Under the pieces are notes generated by a model. The model saw only the letters and a list, made by a program, of their open reading frames with translations. It made no database searches and was not told the origin of the DNA. A DNA stretch of 64,000 nt from Sciurus carolinensis. Its lineage: Eukaryota > Chordata > Mammalia > Rodentia > Sciuridae. This document shows, piece after piece, positions 53,156 to 64,000 of the stretch. The stretch covers positions 112,469,160 through 112,533,159 of the forward strand of contig NC_062219.1 in NCBI RefSeq assembly GCF_902686445.1, in the 5' to 3' direction. The translations under genes and the position numbers were made by a program. How positions within the stretch are numbered: the first letter of the stretch is position 1; each line of letters starts with the position of its first letter.

Positions 53156-54617
53156 AATCTTGTGGTAATAGTAGCTGTTTTTATTAACTGATTGATAATA
53201 TTTAGTGATTTCTAAGTGGGTTAAACTGTTAATTGCTGATTGTATTTCCTGGTGCCTACCTCTCCAGAAGCCAACTGTCTTCTTGCTTCTGCCCTGAATC
53301 TTTGCATACAAAACACCATTAAAAACAATGAGTTCATATCAAGGATACCAGTGGTCCCCCTATTTCAATAGTATTCTGGAATAGTATTGGTGCTAGAAGG
53401 GGGACACACTACTCCTGCATCTCCTAGAAGAGAAAATAAATATGGGGAGGAGGGTAAACTGACCTGAAAATAAGCCAAAAAAAAAAAAAAAAGTTTTGAG
53501 GTGAGGGCTCTAATTTTCATATGGCTCCCTTTATCCTTCCAGCTAGATAAGTATGTTGAAGTTAGTCAAACCCCATATCCCTCTGATGTAGCTGAAGGAA
53601 TGATTCAGCATTTTTATCATCCAACATTCTCTTGTCATCTCATCAAAACAAACTGTCAATATCATTTCTTGATGGAAACAACCAAAAAAAGGATCTCTTA
53701 GGAGGGATGCTTTTACTTTTATTTCATATTTTCTGTTGTCTTTCAACCTTCTGACCATAAAAATGGTTTTATATAAAATATTTTATGCACATAAAATACA
53801 TGCATACACACATGTACATAAAAGTTATCACGTTTATGTCAGTAAGGGTTATCTGGTGCTATAGAATTTAGGCTGGGTTTTGGATTTTTTCCCCCCTTCT
53901 GTAAGTTTCTATGTATTTAAATTTATTTAAAAAAAAAAAAACAACTTTTTTTTAAAGTTATGTCTCTCCTACGGTGCATGTTTGTCTTCACTCCTCTCAT
54001 CTGCTTTCCATCATTACAGACAGACCCTACTGTTTTTCCTTCAAGATTTCCTAATTGTACCCCCATCAATACTGGGCAGCATATCTTCAAGGAACTCCTA
54101 CCGTTCTTCCTCTCTTCCTCCTCTCCTTCTCTTGCCTCTACCTCTGTTGAGCTGGCTGATTGTGCATATCTCTAATGTACAAGCACTGGAACTTAAGTTA
54201 TATAATCAAGATACTTGTCTTCACAAAGCTTGCTTTAATGCAGGTTCACAAAAGATATCATAGTCCCACATGCAAAGAATGGAAGATAGTGCATATGTAA
54301 TGATTTAAAGCTTTACAGGCTTTTGTTACTTCTATTCTTGGGAGATCAGAAGAGAAAGGAGTTTTTCACAAAATAAGGGAAATGAGTATGTTTAAGGAAA
54401 GTGAATGGCAGGATGAAAATAGAGTTACATAATGGGAGAACAAAAGGTAGAGGATGTGGAGAAAGGTAACAAAGAAATGACCATATGAGGTATTTTCTTT
54501 CATCTTCTCTCTGATACTCTGCCCTGCTGAGGTTCCTTCCTATAGCCTACCTATATAAGAATGGTTATGATCACATTGTTACTGACTCTAACCCCACCTA
54601 TATTCTTTTCTTTTCAG
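53156..54617. other. Unique intergenic DNA, no repeat named
   Basis: Two overlapping + frames at 53960-54263 are short and lack splice support. Nothing else is recognised. Confidence 0.45.
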
Positions 54618-54771
54618 GGGCAATTCCAGAACTCTTCACATTTCCTAAAGGAAGGACCGCAGCAGATATTTCTGCTCCAGAGAATCAGGAATAGAAACCA
54701 CAGAGACCATGGAAATGTTGAGCGCCCTTGTGGCCAGTAAGCAGTCACCTCCAGGGTCGGACTTCAAGAAG
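54618..54771 (+). other. Unassigned exon-like block with start codon
   Basis: 154 nt framed by a strong acceptor ('ttcttttcttttcag') and a donor ('aag|gtgggt'). An ATG at 54709 in good context (gagaccATGg) opens MEMLSALVASKQSPPGSDFK plus one Lys, to the donor in phase 0. A second frame is open from the acceptor to a TAG at 54692-54694. It could be the first coding exon of a downstream gene or an alternative distal exon. In human, CRIP3 is next on this side, but the peptide is not its N-terminus as I know it. I do not recognise it. Confidence 0.45.
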
Positions 54772-55304
54772 GTGGGTATGGCTGCTCAGGGCAGGAATGG
54801 GTTATAGAGAAAGCCCTGTCATTTTAGCTGCTAGGTAATAGTGAGTTGGGTGAACAAATCTGTATATATATGTGTGTGTCTCTTTGTCCCAGTAGAGGAG
54901 GAACAAGACAGGAGTGGACATAGAGGGTGTGTATTTTAGTCTTGCCATTCTGTACCCATTTAGCATTGAATAAACTATTAAACTTCCACCTCACTTGATG
55001 CTATAATATTTATGTTAAAACCGTGGATTTCAGGCCTTTCCATTTTTCCTAGCCCTGTTGCCACAATATCTCCAGTAAGTAGAACATCTCCTATCTTGGT
55101 TCTACCCTCCCTTAATGATCCATGCAAGGATTAAGGTAAAATTGGATATGACCTTAGAGGAGTAGGGTATAAGTAAGCAAAGGAGGCTCAAGGAAGAGGG
55201 ATGTCACAGAGGAGATGCTTGAAAAAGTCCTGGGATATGAGACAGCAGTCATCAGTATCCATAAAGTCTTATTATCTTTCCTACACACATGAAACGTCTA
55301 GGCC
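54772..55304. other. Unassigned DNA after the exon-like block
   Basis: No repeat or second exon was identified. Confidence 0.4.
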
Positions 55305-55500
55305 AGACCCATGGTGCACATGTGTAATCCCAGCAACTTGGGAGGCTGAGGCAGGAGGATTGCAAATTCAAGGCCAGCCTTGGCAACTTAGTGAGACCCT
55401 GTCTCAAAAATAAGTAAATAAACAAATGAATAAATAAAGTTCTGGAGATGTAGCTCAGTGGGAGAGCACCCTGGTTTCATCCCCAGTACTGAAAAAAAGA
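55305..55500 (+). repeat. B1-dID SINE
   Basis: 'ccatggtgcacatgtgtaat' start, short-B1 subtype, (AAAT)n linker, ID half with a small deletion ('gagagcaccctggtttcatc'). Confidence 0.93.
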
Positions 55501-56309
55501 AGCAAACATCTGGTACACAGGAGCAGGCAAGCATCATTCCAAAATGCCAAGGAAACTTCTTACTCTGTATCTAAAATGCTGGACTTCTTATACTCCCTTT
55601 TGTGCTTGTAACTGTGGACTCCACAGCACAGTGGAAAAGAGAACCAGAACTTAAAGTAACTTAATTGAATTTTAAGTCCTTTAAACTCAGATTCATTTCA
55701 TTTAAATCTGAGCTGTCCCAGTTCCAGATTTACCCAGAAAACTTATCTTAGTTTTGTTCCTAATTTGCAAATCCAACCTCTTTTAGGGTCCTGGAAGCCT
55801 AGCTTACTACTTAAATCTGTGTTCTTGGTAACTTGGAAATACTCATGACACTACAGATATTAAAAAAAATATATATATATAATGTATAACCAAAGTCATC
55901 AGTAGAATAAAAAGTAAATGGGTAAATAGTATCTCAGGACCTCTTGGTACTGGGATTTTATCAGTTAAGGACTACTCATTCCTAAGGCCTTACCCTGTAG
56001 ATGAAGCAATGGAAAGCAGCCTGGTGCCAGGGCTGCCAACACTTGTCACTACCACTTTCTCTCCCTTGTTCCAGCCAAGATCTGTTTCTCATCAACGATC
56101 ACATTCCTCTTCCCAGGGACAATCAAGAGTGTTGGTCACAAGTTTTCATTTTACACTCTGCCTCAAAGTTATACCTCCAAGCCCCTGTTTTGCTACTTAC
56201 ATCTCAGTTCTCTAGTACTATCTAAAGTCTGTATCTAAGGTGTATTGATCTGGGGGTGGGCAAAGGGGAAGAGTACATTTTTAATAGTGTTTTCCTCTTT
56301 GGACTTCTT
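55501..56309. other. Unassigned DNA
   Basis: Two overlapping + frames (56001-56225) lack splice support. A short (AT)n lies at 55869-55880. Confidence 0.4.
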
Positions 56310-56945
56310 TTATTTGATAGGCTAGAGTTCACATGAATGATGAAATATTTAAGATTTTTATTGAGATATGATTCATGTAATATTAAATTTTACATAACAT
56401 AAAATCTACCATCTTAAAGTGTATGATTCTTTGATTTCAATATCTTCAAGGCTGTAAAACCATCACCACTATTCCAAAACATTTCCATTGATCCCCCACA
56501 AAAAAACAAAAACAAAAACATGTATCCATCAGCAACATATCCTTTACTCTAAAGCTACTCCCAAGACCAGCATTCACCAGTCTGCTTCTGTCTCTATGGA
56601 TTTACCTATTCTGAAAATTTCACGTAAATGGAGTCATACAATATGTGGTCTCTCATGTTTAGCTTTCACTTAGCATAATGTTCCCAACATTCACCCATGT
56701 GAACTTTATTATATTTTAAGACTGAAAAATATTCCCTTATAGGGATATGCCATGTTTTGTTTATCTATTAGTTGATGGATACTTAGTTATTCCCACTTTG
56801 GGGATATTGTGAAAAATGCTGCTGTGTCCAAGTACAAGTTTTCATGTGGACATGTCTTCAGTTCTCATGGGTGTATACCTAGGAATAAAATTGCTGGGAC
56901 ATGTAACTTAAAAAATAAACGTTTATATTAAAGTATAATGTTATA
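56310..56945 (-). repeat. Antisense L1 3' fragment
   Basis: 'tattgagatatgattcatgt', 'caaggctgtaaaaccatcac', 'tttacctattctgaaaattt' and 'attcccttatagggatatgc' are the usual reverse-complement L1 3' series. Confidence 0.75.
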
Positions 56946-56967
56946 TTTTAAAAAAGCACACACATGG

Positions 56968-57090
56968 AGCTGGGTTGTGGCTCAGAGATAGAGCTCTTGC
57001 CTAGCATGTGTGAGGCACTGGGTTCAATTCTCAGCACCACATCTAAATAATAAAATAGAGGTCCATCAACATCTAAAAAATTTTTTAAAA
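56968..57090 (+). repeat. Long-tailed ID SINE
   Basis: 'gctgggttgtggctcagaga' with a shortened tail ('tagaggtccatcaacatct'). Confidence 0.92.
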
Positions 57091-57177
57091 ATAAAAAGAA
57101 CACACATGACAATTGTTAAGTTAAATAATTTTCATAAGTGAACATACCTGGGTAACCAACACCAATCAAAAATAGAA

Positions 57178-57385
57178 GATAAACCAGGCAGTGTAGTGCA
57201 CACCTGTAATCTCAGTGGTTCAGGAGGCTGGGGCAGGAGGATTGCAAGTTCAAAATCAGCCTCAGCAATTTAGCAAAGCTATAAGCAATGTAGCAAGGTA
57301 GTTTCAAAATAAAAAAAATTTTAAAGGCTGGGGAAGTAGCTACGGTGGTTAAGCACTCCTGGGTTCAATCCCTGGTAACAAAAAA
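57178..57385 (+). repeat. B1-dID SINE
   Basis: 'ccaggcagtgtagtgcacac' with an extra 'gcaaagctataagcaatgta' resembling the duplicated subtype. The ID half is shortened. Confidence 0.9.
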
Positions 57386-57388
57386 AAG

Positions 57389-57520
57389 TATGGGAGCTGG
57401 GGCTGTAGCTCAGTGGTAGAGCCCTTGTCTAGCATATGTGAGGCACTGGGTTCAATCCTCAGCACCACATAAAAATAAATAAATAAAATAAAGGCATTGT
57501 GTCTATAAACATTTTTTTCA
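57389..57520 (+). repeat. Long-tailed ID SINE
   Basis: Near consensus, 'gctgtagctcagtggtagag', tail 'aaaggcattgtgtctataaa'. 'aaagtatg' flanks both sides. Confidence 0.95.
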
Positions 57521-57524
57521 AAGT

Positions 57525-57700
57525 ATGAACTGAGGAGACTGAGGCAGGAGGATCACAAGTTTGAGAAGGCCAACCTAGGCAAATTAGCAAGACCCTGTCT
57601 CAGAGAATAAAACTGGCTGGAGAATGTATCACTGGTAGAGCTCACCTGCGTTTAATCCTCAGTAGCATGGGTGCATACACACACACACACACACAACCAC
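57525..57700 (+). repeat. B1-dID SINE, truncated, with (CA)n tail
   Basis: The B1 start is missing ('gactgaggcaggaggatcac' onward). The ID half is degraded. The tail is (CA)n at 57677-57697. Confidence 0.85.
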
Positions 57701-57711
57701 ACACGTGGTTA

Positions 57712-57890
57712 TGAGCCAGGAATGGTGGCACATGCCTATAGTCCCAGCAATGCAGGAGGCTGGGAGAATTGCAAGTTGAGGTCAGCTGGGCAATTAAAAA
57801 GACCCTGTCTCGAAATAAAAAAATAGGACTGGGGATGTAACTTAGTGGTAGAAACCCCCAGGTTCAATTCCCAAAACCTCCCCCCAAAAG
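57712..57890 (+). repeat. B1-dID SINE
   Basis: 'ccaggaatggtggcacatgc' start, short-B1 subtype with deletions, 'ggactggggatgtaacttag' ID half. Confidence 0.9.
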
Positions 57891-57969
57891 AAAATGATCA
57901 AAATCCCTGATCCTATCTCAACTATTTCCAGTCACTTCTTTCCCAAAGTAACCAATATTCTGCTATCAC

Positions 57970-58106
57970 AAGTGTATTTTTAAAAAATTTTTTAGTTGTC
58001 AGTGGACCTTTATTTTATTTATTTTTATGTGGTGCTGAGAATCAACCCCAGTGCCTCACACATACTAGGCAAGTGCTCTACCACTGAGCTACAACCCCAG
58101 CCCTAG
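57970..58106 (-). repeat. Long-tailed ID SINE, antisense
   Basis: 'ttagttgtcagtggaccttt' tail complement and a complete body. Confidence 0.94.
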
Positions 58107-58467
58107 GGGTATGTTTTTAATAAAGTAAAATTCACATCATAAACTTGGGATATTTTCATCATCACAGAATAAAATCCTGTATACATTAGTCCATGTTCTC
58201 ACTTTCCTCCAGCCCCTAGCAGTCACTACTCTTTCTATCCCTGTGGATTTCCCTATATTGGATATTTCCTACAAGTTATATTTCCATATAATTTGTGGCC
58301 TTAGTGTCCGTGTTTTTCACTTAGGATAATGTTGTTAAGGTTCATTCAGATTGTAGCATGGAGCAGTTTTTCATTCTTTTTTATGGCTGAATAATATTCC
58401 ACTGGTGTGAAATATAATATAATAATAAATATAATTTATTTATCCATCTATTTGTTGGTAGGCATTT

Positions 58468-58512
58468 AAATTTTTTTAATTGTAGATAAACACAATACCT
58501 TGTTTTATTTAT
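58468..58512 (-). repeat. Long-tailed ID SINE, tail remnant
   Basis: 'taattgtagataaacacaat' followed directly by a second, complete copy. Either a truncated insertion or a local duplication. Confidence 0.8.
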
Positions 58513-58651
58513 TTATTTAATTTTTTTTAGTTGTAGATGAACACAATACCTTTATTTTATTTATTTTTTTTTTATGTAGTGCTGAGGATCAACCTCAGTG
58601 CCTCACATGTGCTAGGCAAGTGCTCTACCACTGAGTCACACCCCAGCCCGG
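58513..58651 (-). repeat. Long-tailed ID SINE, antisense
   Basis: 'ttagttgtagatgaacacaa' to 'gagtcacaccccagccc', complete. Confidence 0.93.
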
Positions 58652-58794
58652 TTGGTGGACATTTGAGTTGTATCTACATTTTGGTTGTTGTGAATTGTGC
58701 TGCTATGAACATTTATGCATAAATATTTGTTTGTTCAACTATTTTCAATATATACCTAAAAGTGGAAATTTCTAGATATATGGTATTTTATGTT

Positions 58795-58880
58795 TATTTG
58801 GTTTTGTGCAAGGGATGGAATGCGGGGCCTCATACATGCTAAGTAAGAACTCTACCACTGAGTTGCACCCCCAGGCCTTT
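58795..58880 (-). repeat. ID SINE, antisense, diverged
   Basis: 'gggatggaatgcggggcctc' to 'gagttgcacccccaggcc'. Confidence 0.85.
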
Positions 58881-59394
58881 TGTTTAACTCTTTGAGGAAC
58901 TGACAGATAATTTTCCACAACACCAAACCATTTTACATTCCTACCAGCTGTATACAATGGTTTGAATTTTTCCATGATACTTGCTGTTTTCTTATAAAAT
59001 ATAACTGTGCTAATATCTCATTTTTGGTTTTGATTTGCATTTCACTAATACCTAATGATATTGAGCATTGTTTCATGTGGTTTTTTTTTGGCCCATTTGT
59101 ATACCTGTTTTGGAGAAATGTGTTTGGCTTTTACCCATTTAAAAAATTTTTTTTGTTGTAGAATTATAAAAATTATTTACATATTCTAGATACTAGGTCT
59201 TTATCAGATGATTTATAGCCATTTCTAGGTTGTCTTTTTACTTCCTTGATAATATTTTTTGATACACGAAAGTTTTAAATTTTGATGTAGCCTAATTTAT
59301 TTATTTATTATTGCTCATGGTTTTGATGTCATAATCTAAGAATCCATTGCCAGATCCAAGTTCATGAAGACTTACATTCCTGTGGAGTTCTTTG

Positions 59395-59650
59395 TTTTTG
59401 TTTTTTGAGACAGAGTCTCACTAAATTCCCCAGGCCAGGCTTCAACTTGTGATTTTTTTTTTTTTTTTTTTTTTTGTATCAGGGATTAAACTCAGGGGCA
59501 CTTAACCACGCAGCCACATCCCAGCCCTTTTTATTTTTTATTTTGAAACAGGGTCTCGTTAGGTTGCTGAGGCTGGCCTCAAACTTGGATTCCTCTTGTC
59601 TCAACATCCTGAGTTGCTGGGATTACAAGATGCATCATCTCACTGGGCTA
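59395..59650 (-). repeat. B1-dID SINE inserted in a B1 fragment, antisense
   Basis: 59402-59455 is a B1 antisense piece ('gagacagagtctcactaaat'). At its 'gtgatttttt' a T run begins a second, complete B1-dID (59474-59650), short subtype. Confidence 0.88.
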
Positions 59651-60114
59651 GCTTCATTGTTTTGCATGTGGATATCCTAATACCATTTACTGAAGAAACT
59701 TCTTCATTGAATGGTCATAGCACCCCTGTTGAAAATCAATAGGCTACAGATTATGGAGTTCTTCCTGGACTTCTCATTCTATTCCATTGGTTTATATGTC
59801 TGTCCTTATGCCAGTACCATACTATTTTGATCACTGTAGCTTTGTAGTAAGTTTGACATTGAAAAGTTTGAGTCCACAAACTTTCTTCTTTAAGATTATT
59901 TTGGCTATTTGGGTCAATTAGAATTTAATGTAAATTTGAGAATTGGCTTTTCCATTTCTGCAAAAAAGCCTTAGAATTTGGAAGGGACTGCATTGGATCT
60001 GTGATTTGCTTTGGATAATACTGCTATCTTAACAATATTAAGTTCTCTAATCCATGAATATTAGATGCCTTTCTGTTTATTTAGGTCTTATTTAATTACT
60101 TCTAGTAGTGTTTT

Positions 60115-60200
60115 AGGGCTCGGGATGTGGCTTAGTTGTTGAGTGCTTGCCTAACATATGTGAGGCCTGGGTTCAATCTCCAGCACTGCAAAAAAAGCAA
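60115..60200 (+). repeat. ID SINE
   Basis: 'gggctcgggatgtggcttag' to 'gggttcaatctccagcactg'. Confidence 0.92.
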
Positions 60201-60419
60201 ACAAACAAACCAAAAAAAACCCAGCATTTTATACTTTCTGTGTATATCTTTCACCTCCATGTTTAAATTTAGTTCTAAGTAGTTTATTCTTTTGTATGCT
60301 GTTTTAGTGTAATTATTTTCTTGCTTTTCTCTCAAATTATTCATTGAAGGTATGTAGAAACAACTAATTCCATGTGTTAACCTTTGCTGAATTCATTTAT
60401 TGGTTCTAATAGGGGTTTT

Positions 60420-60632
60420 TGGTTTTGTTCGGATACCAGGGATTGAACCTAGTGGTGCTTTACCACTGAGCTACCTCTCCAGGCCTTTTATTTATTTATT
60501 ATTTTGAGACAGGGTCTTGCTATGTTGCGTAGGGCTTCACTAATTACTGAGGCTGGCATCAAACTTGCCATCCTTCTTCCTCAGTCTCCTGAGTTGCTGG
60601 GATTATAGGCATACTCCACTGTGCCTGGCTTT
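60420..60632 (-). repeat. B1-dID SINE, antisense
   Basis: Duplicated-B1 subtype, 'taccagggattgaacctag' to 'cactgtgcctggct'. 'ttggttttgttc' / 'ctttgttctag' at the edges. Confidence 0.93.
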
Positions 60633-60685
60633 GTTCTAGTAAGTTTTTTAATGATTTATTTGGGAAATTTTAATGATTGATTGAT

Positions 60686-60895
60686 TGGCACTGAGAATTT
60701 AACCCAGGGATGCTTTACCACTGAGCCACATCCCCATCCTTCTTTAAAATTAATTTACTTAATTTTGAGTGAGGGTCTCATTAAGTTGCTGAGGGCTTCA
60801 CTAAATTGCGGAGACTGGCCTCGAACTCGTGATTCTCCTGTCTTAGCCTCCCAAGTCACAGGTATTACAGGCGTGCACCACCATGCCCAACTCCT
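60686..60895 (-). repeat. B1-dID SINE, antisense
   Basis: Duplicated-B1 subtype, 'tggcactgagaatttaaccc' to 'gcgtgcaccaccatgccc'. Confidence 0.93.
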
Positions 60896-61052
60896 GAGTT
60901 AAACACATAGCATCATGTCATCTGAGAATAGGTTATAGTTTCACTTCTTCCTTTCCAGTTTGATATATTTCTTTTTCTTTGCCTAATTGCTGTACTTAGA
61001 ACTTTCAGTACAATGTTGAATAGGATTGGTTAAGCAAGGTAGCATGCTTGTC

Positions 61053-61173
61053 TTGTTTCTTTTTAATTTTTTAAGTCATAGATGAACACAATACCTTTCT
61101 TTTATTTATCTATTTTTATGTGATGCTGAGGATCAAACCCAAGTACTCTACTGCTGAGCTAAAACCCCAGCCC
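61053..61173 (-). repeat. Long-tailed ID SINE, antisense
   Basis: Tail complement 'aagtcatagatgaacacaat'. The A-to-B box part is shortened ('acccaagtactctactgctg'). Confidence 0.92.
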
Positions 61174-61199
61174 TTGTCTTGTTTCTGAGGAAGAAGACC

Positions 61200-61275
61200 T
61201 TTTTTTTCCTCCTCCTCCTCTTCTTCTTCTCCTTCCTCCTCCTCCTCCCTTTTTTTTTTTTTTTTTTTTTTTTCT
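61200..61275. repeat. (CTC/CTT)n and poly(T) tract
   Basis: A pyrimidine-only stretch: 'cctcctcctcctcttcttc' followed by a T run of about 26. It explains the Phe/Leu-rich open frame. Confidence 0.95.
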
Positions 61276-61468
61276 GTTGGGGATCGAATCTAGGGTCTTT
61301 CTTGCACATGCTCAGCAAGGACTCTACTACTGAGCTATACCCCCAACCCTTTTCTAATTTTGAGTCAGGGTCTTGATAAATTGCCTAAGCTGACCTTGAC
61401 TTGCAATCCTCCTGCCTCAGCCTCCCAAGTAACTGGCATTATAGTTCTGCTCCATCACACCTGGCCAG
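61276..61468 (-). repeat. B1-dID SINE, antisense
   Basis: 'ttggggatcgaatctagggt' to 'tccatcacacctggcc'. Short-B1 subtype. Confidence 0.92.
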
Positions 61469-62057
61469 AAGAAACTTTGTTTTTCCCTATTGAGTTATAT
61501 GTTAGCAGGTTTTACCTAAATGCTTTGTATCATGTTTATTCCTAGTGTCTTAAGAATTTTTATTATGAAAAAGTATTGTATTTCATCAATATTTTTATGA
61601 CAGTTGAGGTGATCATATGTGTTTGTTTTTTTCTTTCATACCATTAATGTGATGTATATATAGTGTTACACTGATTAATTTTCCTGTGTTGAGCTACTCT
61701 TAAATTCCGGGGATAAATCCTACTTGTGTATAACCCTTTTAATGTGCTCTTAGATTCAGTTTGCTATTATTTTATTGAGAATTTTTGCATCTGTATTCAT
61801 AAGAAATTTTGGTCTATAGTTCCCCCTCCCCCCCGTGGTATCTGTGTAGCTTTGGTATGAAGGTGATGCTCACCTTATAGATGACTTAGAAGTGTTCTCT
61901 CTCCTATATTTTAGAAGCATTTGAGTACTCAATATTAATTCTTCTTTAAATGTTTAGTAGAATTTACCAGTGAAACCAACTGGTACTGGACTTTTGCAGG
62001 GGAATTTTTAATTATTGATTCAATCTCTTTACTTATTATAGGTCTATTCAGATTTTC

Positions 62058-62262
62058 TGCATTTTTTTTTTTTTTTTGGTACCAGAGATTTAACCACTGA
62101 GCCCCATCTCCAGCCCTTTTTTATATTTTATGAGAGACAGGGTCCTGCTGAATTGCTTAGGACCTTGCTAAGTTACTGAGGATGTCTTTGAGCTTGCAAT
62201 CCTCCTGCCTCAGCCTCTGAACCACTGAGATGATGGGCATGCGCCTCCACACCCAGCTGTGC
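62058..62262 (-). repeat. B1-dID SINE, antisense
   Basis: T run, ID half lacking its middle ('gatttaaccactgagcccc'), duplicated-B1 subtype. Confidence 0.92.
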
Positions 62263-62439
62263 TTACTCTTGAATCTGTTCTTTCAATTCGTGTGTTTCTA
62301 GGATTTTGTTCATTTCATCTAGATTTTCAAATTTGTTGGGATAAATTTTTAATATTCTCTTATAATCTTTTAAAATATTCTCTTATAATCTTTTTTATTC
62401 TGGATGGTTGGTAGTAATGTTCCCCACTTTCTTCTTTGT

Positions 62440-62575
62440 TGTTGTTGCTTTTGCTAGGCAAGTGCTATACCACTGAGTTATTTTAATTTTTTTGTGACAG
62501 GTCTTGCTAGGTCTTGCTATCCTCCTGTTTCAGCCTCCCAAATAAGTGAGGCAATGTGCCACTATGCCCAGTACC
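62440..62575 (-). repeat. B1-dID SINE, antisense, decayed
   Basis: 'gctaggcaagtgctatacca' (ID) and 'cctgtttcagcctcccaaat' (B1) with large internal losses and a local 'aggtcttgct' duplication. Confidence 0.75.
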
Positions 62576-62980
62576 CACATTTTCATTTCTGATTTTAATT
62601 TTGTTTGTATGCTTTCTTTTTATTAGTCTAGCCAAAAGTTTTGTTCATTTTGTCAGTCTTTTCAAATGAAGAACCAATTGTTGGTCATTAATCTCTCTAA
62701 TGTTTTTCTATTCTCTATGAAAATTTTCATAATCTTTACTATTTTGTTTCCCCTTTAGCTTTTGGTTTAATTTGCATTTTTTCTAGTTTCTCAACATGTA
62801 AAGTTAGGTTGTTTATTTGAGATCTTTCTTCTTTGTAAAGTTAAATGTTTGCAAATATAATTTCCTGCTTGGCACAGTTTTCCTGCATCCCATAAGTTTT
62901 GAAATGTGGTTTTGTAAAGGCTGTACCTCTTACTCCTGCTGCATTAAGAATTTGGTTTCAACATGTGAATTTATTGGGGA

Positions 62981-63497
62981 GAGGTAGGCAAACAAACATT
63001 TAGACCCTAGCAATTGGTGAGATTAGTTCATTTTTACCTTTAAAGTGGTTACTGATAAGAAAGGACTTCTACCATTTTGTTTTCTATATGTCATATCTTT
63101 TTTGTTCCTTGTTTCCTCCCATATTGCTTTTTTTTGTTTCTATAAGATTATCTTGAAAAATCATACATTAAGAAAATATATATGTAAAACTTTCTACAGT
63201 GTCAGAACTTTACACAACACTACAATTTTTTATACAAGAAGAAACATTTCTGTCTGCATAAATGTGCATGTTATATTATTGGTTGTGAATATCAGAAACC
63301 TGACCTCAACAATCTTAAGAAAACAAAGGATGAGGGATAGTTTATGGCTTGGTAACTAAGAAACCAAGTCAGAGGTAGACCCAGGTGAGAGATGTCATCA
63401 GGAATCTCTTTTCCCCAGACCCTCAGTTCTGCTTGGCTAAGGAGGTCTCTCCACTTAGAAGTGAGGCAATCCCTAGAATCTCAAGATGCCATAGTCC
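62981..63497. other. Unassigned AT-rich DNA
   Basis: The 104-codon + frame at 63045-63359 is AT-rich, hydrophobic by composition and unsupported by splice signals. I do not regard it as a gene. Confidence 0.5.
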
Positions 63498-63711
63498 AGC
63501 TAGGCATGGTGGCACATGCCTGTAATCCCAGTGGCTTGGGAGGCTGAGACAGGAGGATTGCAAGTTCAAAGCGAGCCTTAGCAATTTAACAAGGCCCTAA
63601 ACAACTCAGCGAGACCTGTCTCTAAATAAAATACAGAAAAAAAGGGCTGAGTCACTGGCTCAGTGGTTAGTGCCCCTGGGTTCAATCCCAGTACAAAAAA
63701 AAAAAAAAAAA
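63498..63711 (+). repeat. B1-dID SINE with target-site duplication
   Basis: Complete, duplicated-B1 subtype, pure A tail. 'agatgccatagtcc' lies at both ends. Confidence 0.96.
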
Positions 63712-63939
63712 AAGATGCCATAGTCCTTAAATGTTCTTAATCTAGAAAGTGAGAATGTATCTTTCCTTATAATACAAAAAAATCTGGTATTATAGGTACC
63801 TGTTGTCAGATGGGTGGGATACTTAAACCAGGCCAGGCCATAAGGTCACCAAAGGAAAGAAGAGTCTCTCTAATGAATCATCTGGACTAAGTTGAATTAA
63901 TGTGGTATGGAGAGAGAGATGAGGTTTTCTTTTCTTTCC

Positions 63940-64000
63940 TTTTGGTTCTGGTGATTGAACTCAGGGGTACTTAACCACTGAGCCACATCCCTAACCCTAT
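63940..64000 (-). repeat. B1-dID or ID SINE, antisense, cut by window end
   Basis: 'ggtgattgaactcaggggta' to 'gagccacatccctaaccct'. The form 'ggggtacttaaccactg' is that of a B1-dID ID half, so B1 should follow beyond the window. Confidence 0.88.

Larger units (their letters stand above)
58107..62980 (-). repeat. Old antisense L1 (ORF2 and 3' end), heavily interrupted
   Basis: Pieces of one antisense L1 lie in order between SINEs. 'tggctgaataatattccact' (about 58385) is the 3' end. 'gtaccatactattttgatca' (59815-59835) and 'ggaagggactgcattggatc' (59980) lie within ORF2. 'gttttgttcattttgtcagt' (62640) lies farther toward its 5' side. About 14 SINEs split it. No open frame survives. Confidence 0.85.

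Noticed and set aside
63045..63359. 104-codon + frame near the window end
   Set aside because: AT-rich sequence by an old L1, with no conserved feature or splice context.
1..64000. CRISPR arrays, operons, ribosome binding sites, phage or plasmid features
   Set aside because: The sequence is mammalian nuclear DNA. The tandem repeats present are microsatellites, coding repeats and SINEs, none with spacer structure.

Overview
The window looks like nuclear DNA from a squirrel-family rodent (Sciuridae), with one split mammalian gene set in repeat-rich flanks. The taxonomic call rests on the SINEs. There are several dozen copies of tRNA-Ala-like ID elements, long-tailed ID variants, and B1-dID composites (a B1 monomer joined to an ID monomer). 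This mix is known from sciurids and a few related rodent families. CpG depletion outside one island, GT-AG introns and old L1, L2, MIR, MER5A and MaLR copies fit a mammal.

Layout. 1-20.9 kb is intergenic: LTR and L1 fragments, MaLR LTRs, ID/B1-dID SINEs and microsatellites, with no credible gene. 20.9-22.25 kb is a CpG island holding the promoter and first exon of ZNF318 on the + strand. The ten ZNF318 coding exons run from 21426 to 49423, and a likely 3' UTR runs to a poly(A) signal near 50.5 kb. 50.5-54.6 kb is mostly unique sequence. At 54618-54771 there is one exon-like block, on the same strand, that I cannot assign. From 55.3 kb to the end is an old antisense L1 dissected by many SINEs.

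ZNF318 (TZF/TZF-L in mouse) encodes a nuclear protein of about 2280 residues. It has an Arg/Ser/Pro-rich N-terminus, a coiled coil, two U1/matrin-type zinc fingers and a long proline- and acid-rich C-terminal half. All exon-intron phases agree with an intact gene. As written, however, the reading frame is broken by at least 18 one-base indels, 15 of them in the last exon and nearly all in short homopolymers. Fourteen to fifteen are losses of one base. The normal splice sites, long open stretches between breaks and normal amino-acid conservation favour residual long-read assembly error over a dead gene, but the sequence alone cannot settle this.

No convincing new biological system was found. 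The items most worth a second look are the indel cluster, an unassigned coding-like exon at 54.6 kb, a possible frame-breaking cassette exon in intron 7, a near-perfect 42-bp palindrome created inside one ID SINE, and a recurrent purine-headed repeat that may be the local L1 3' end.
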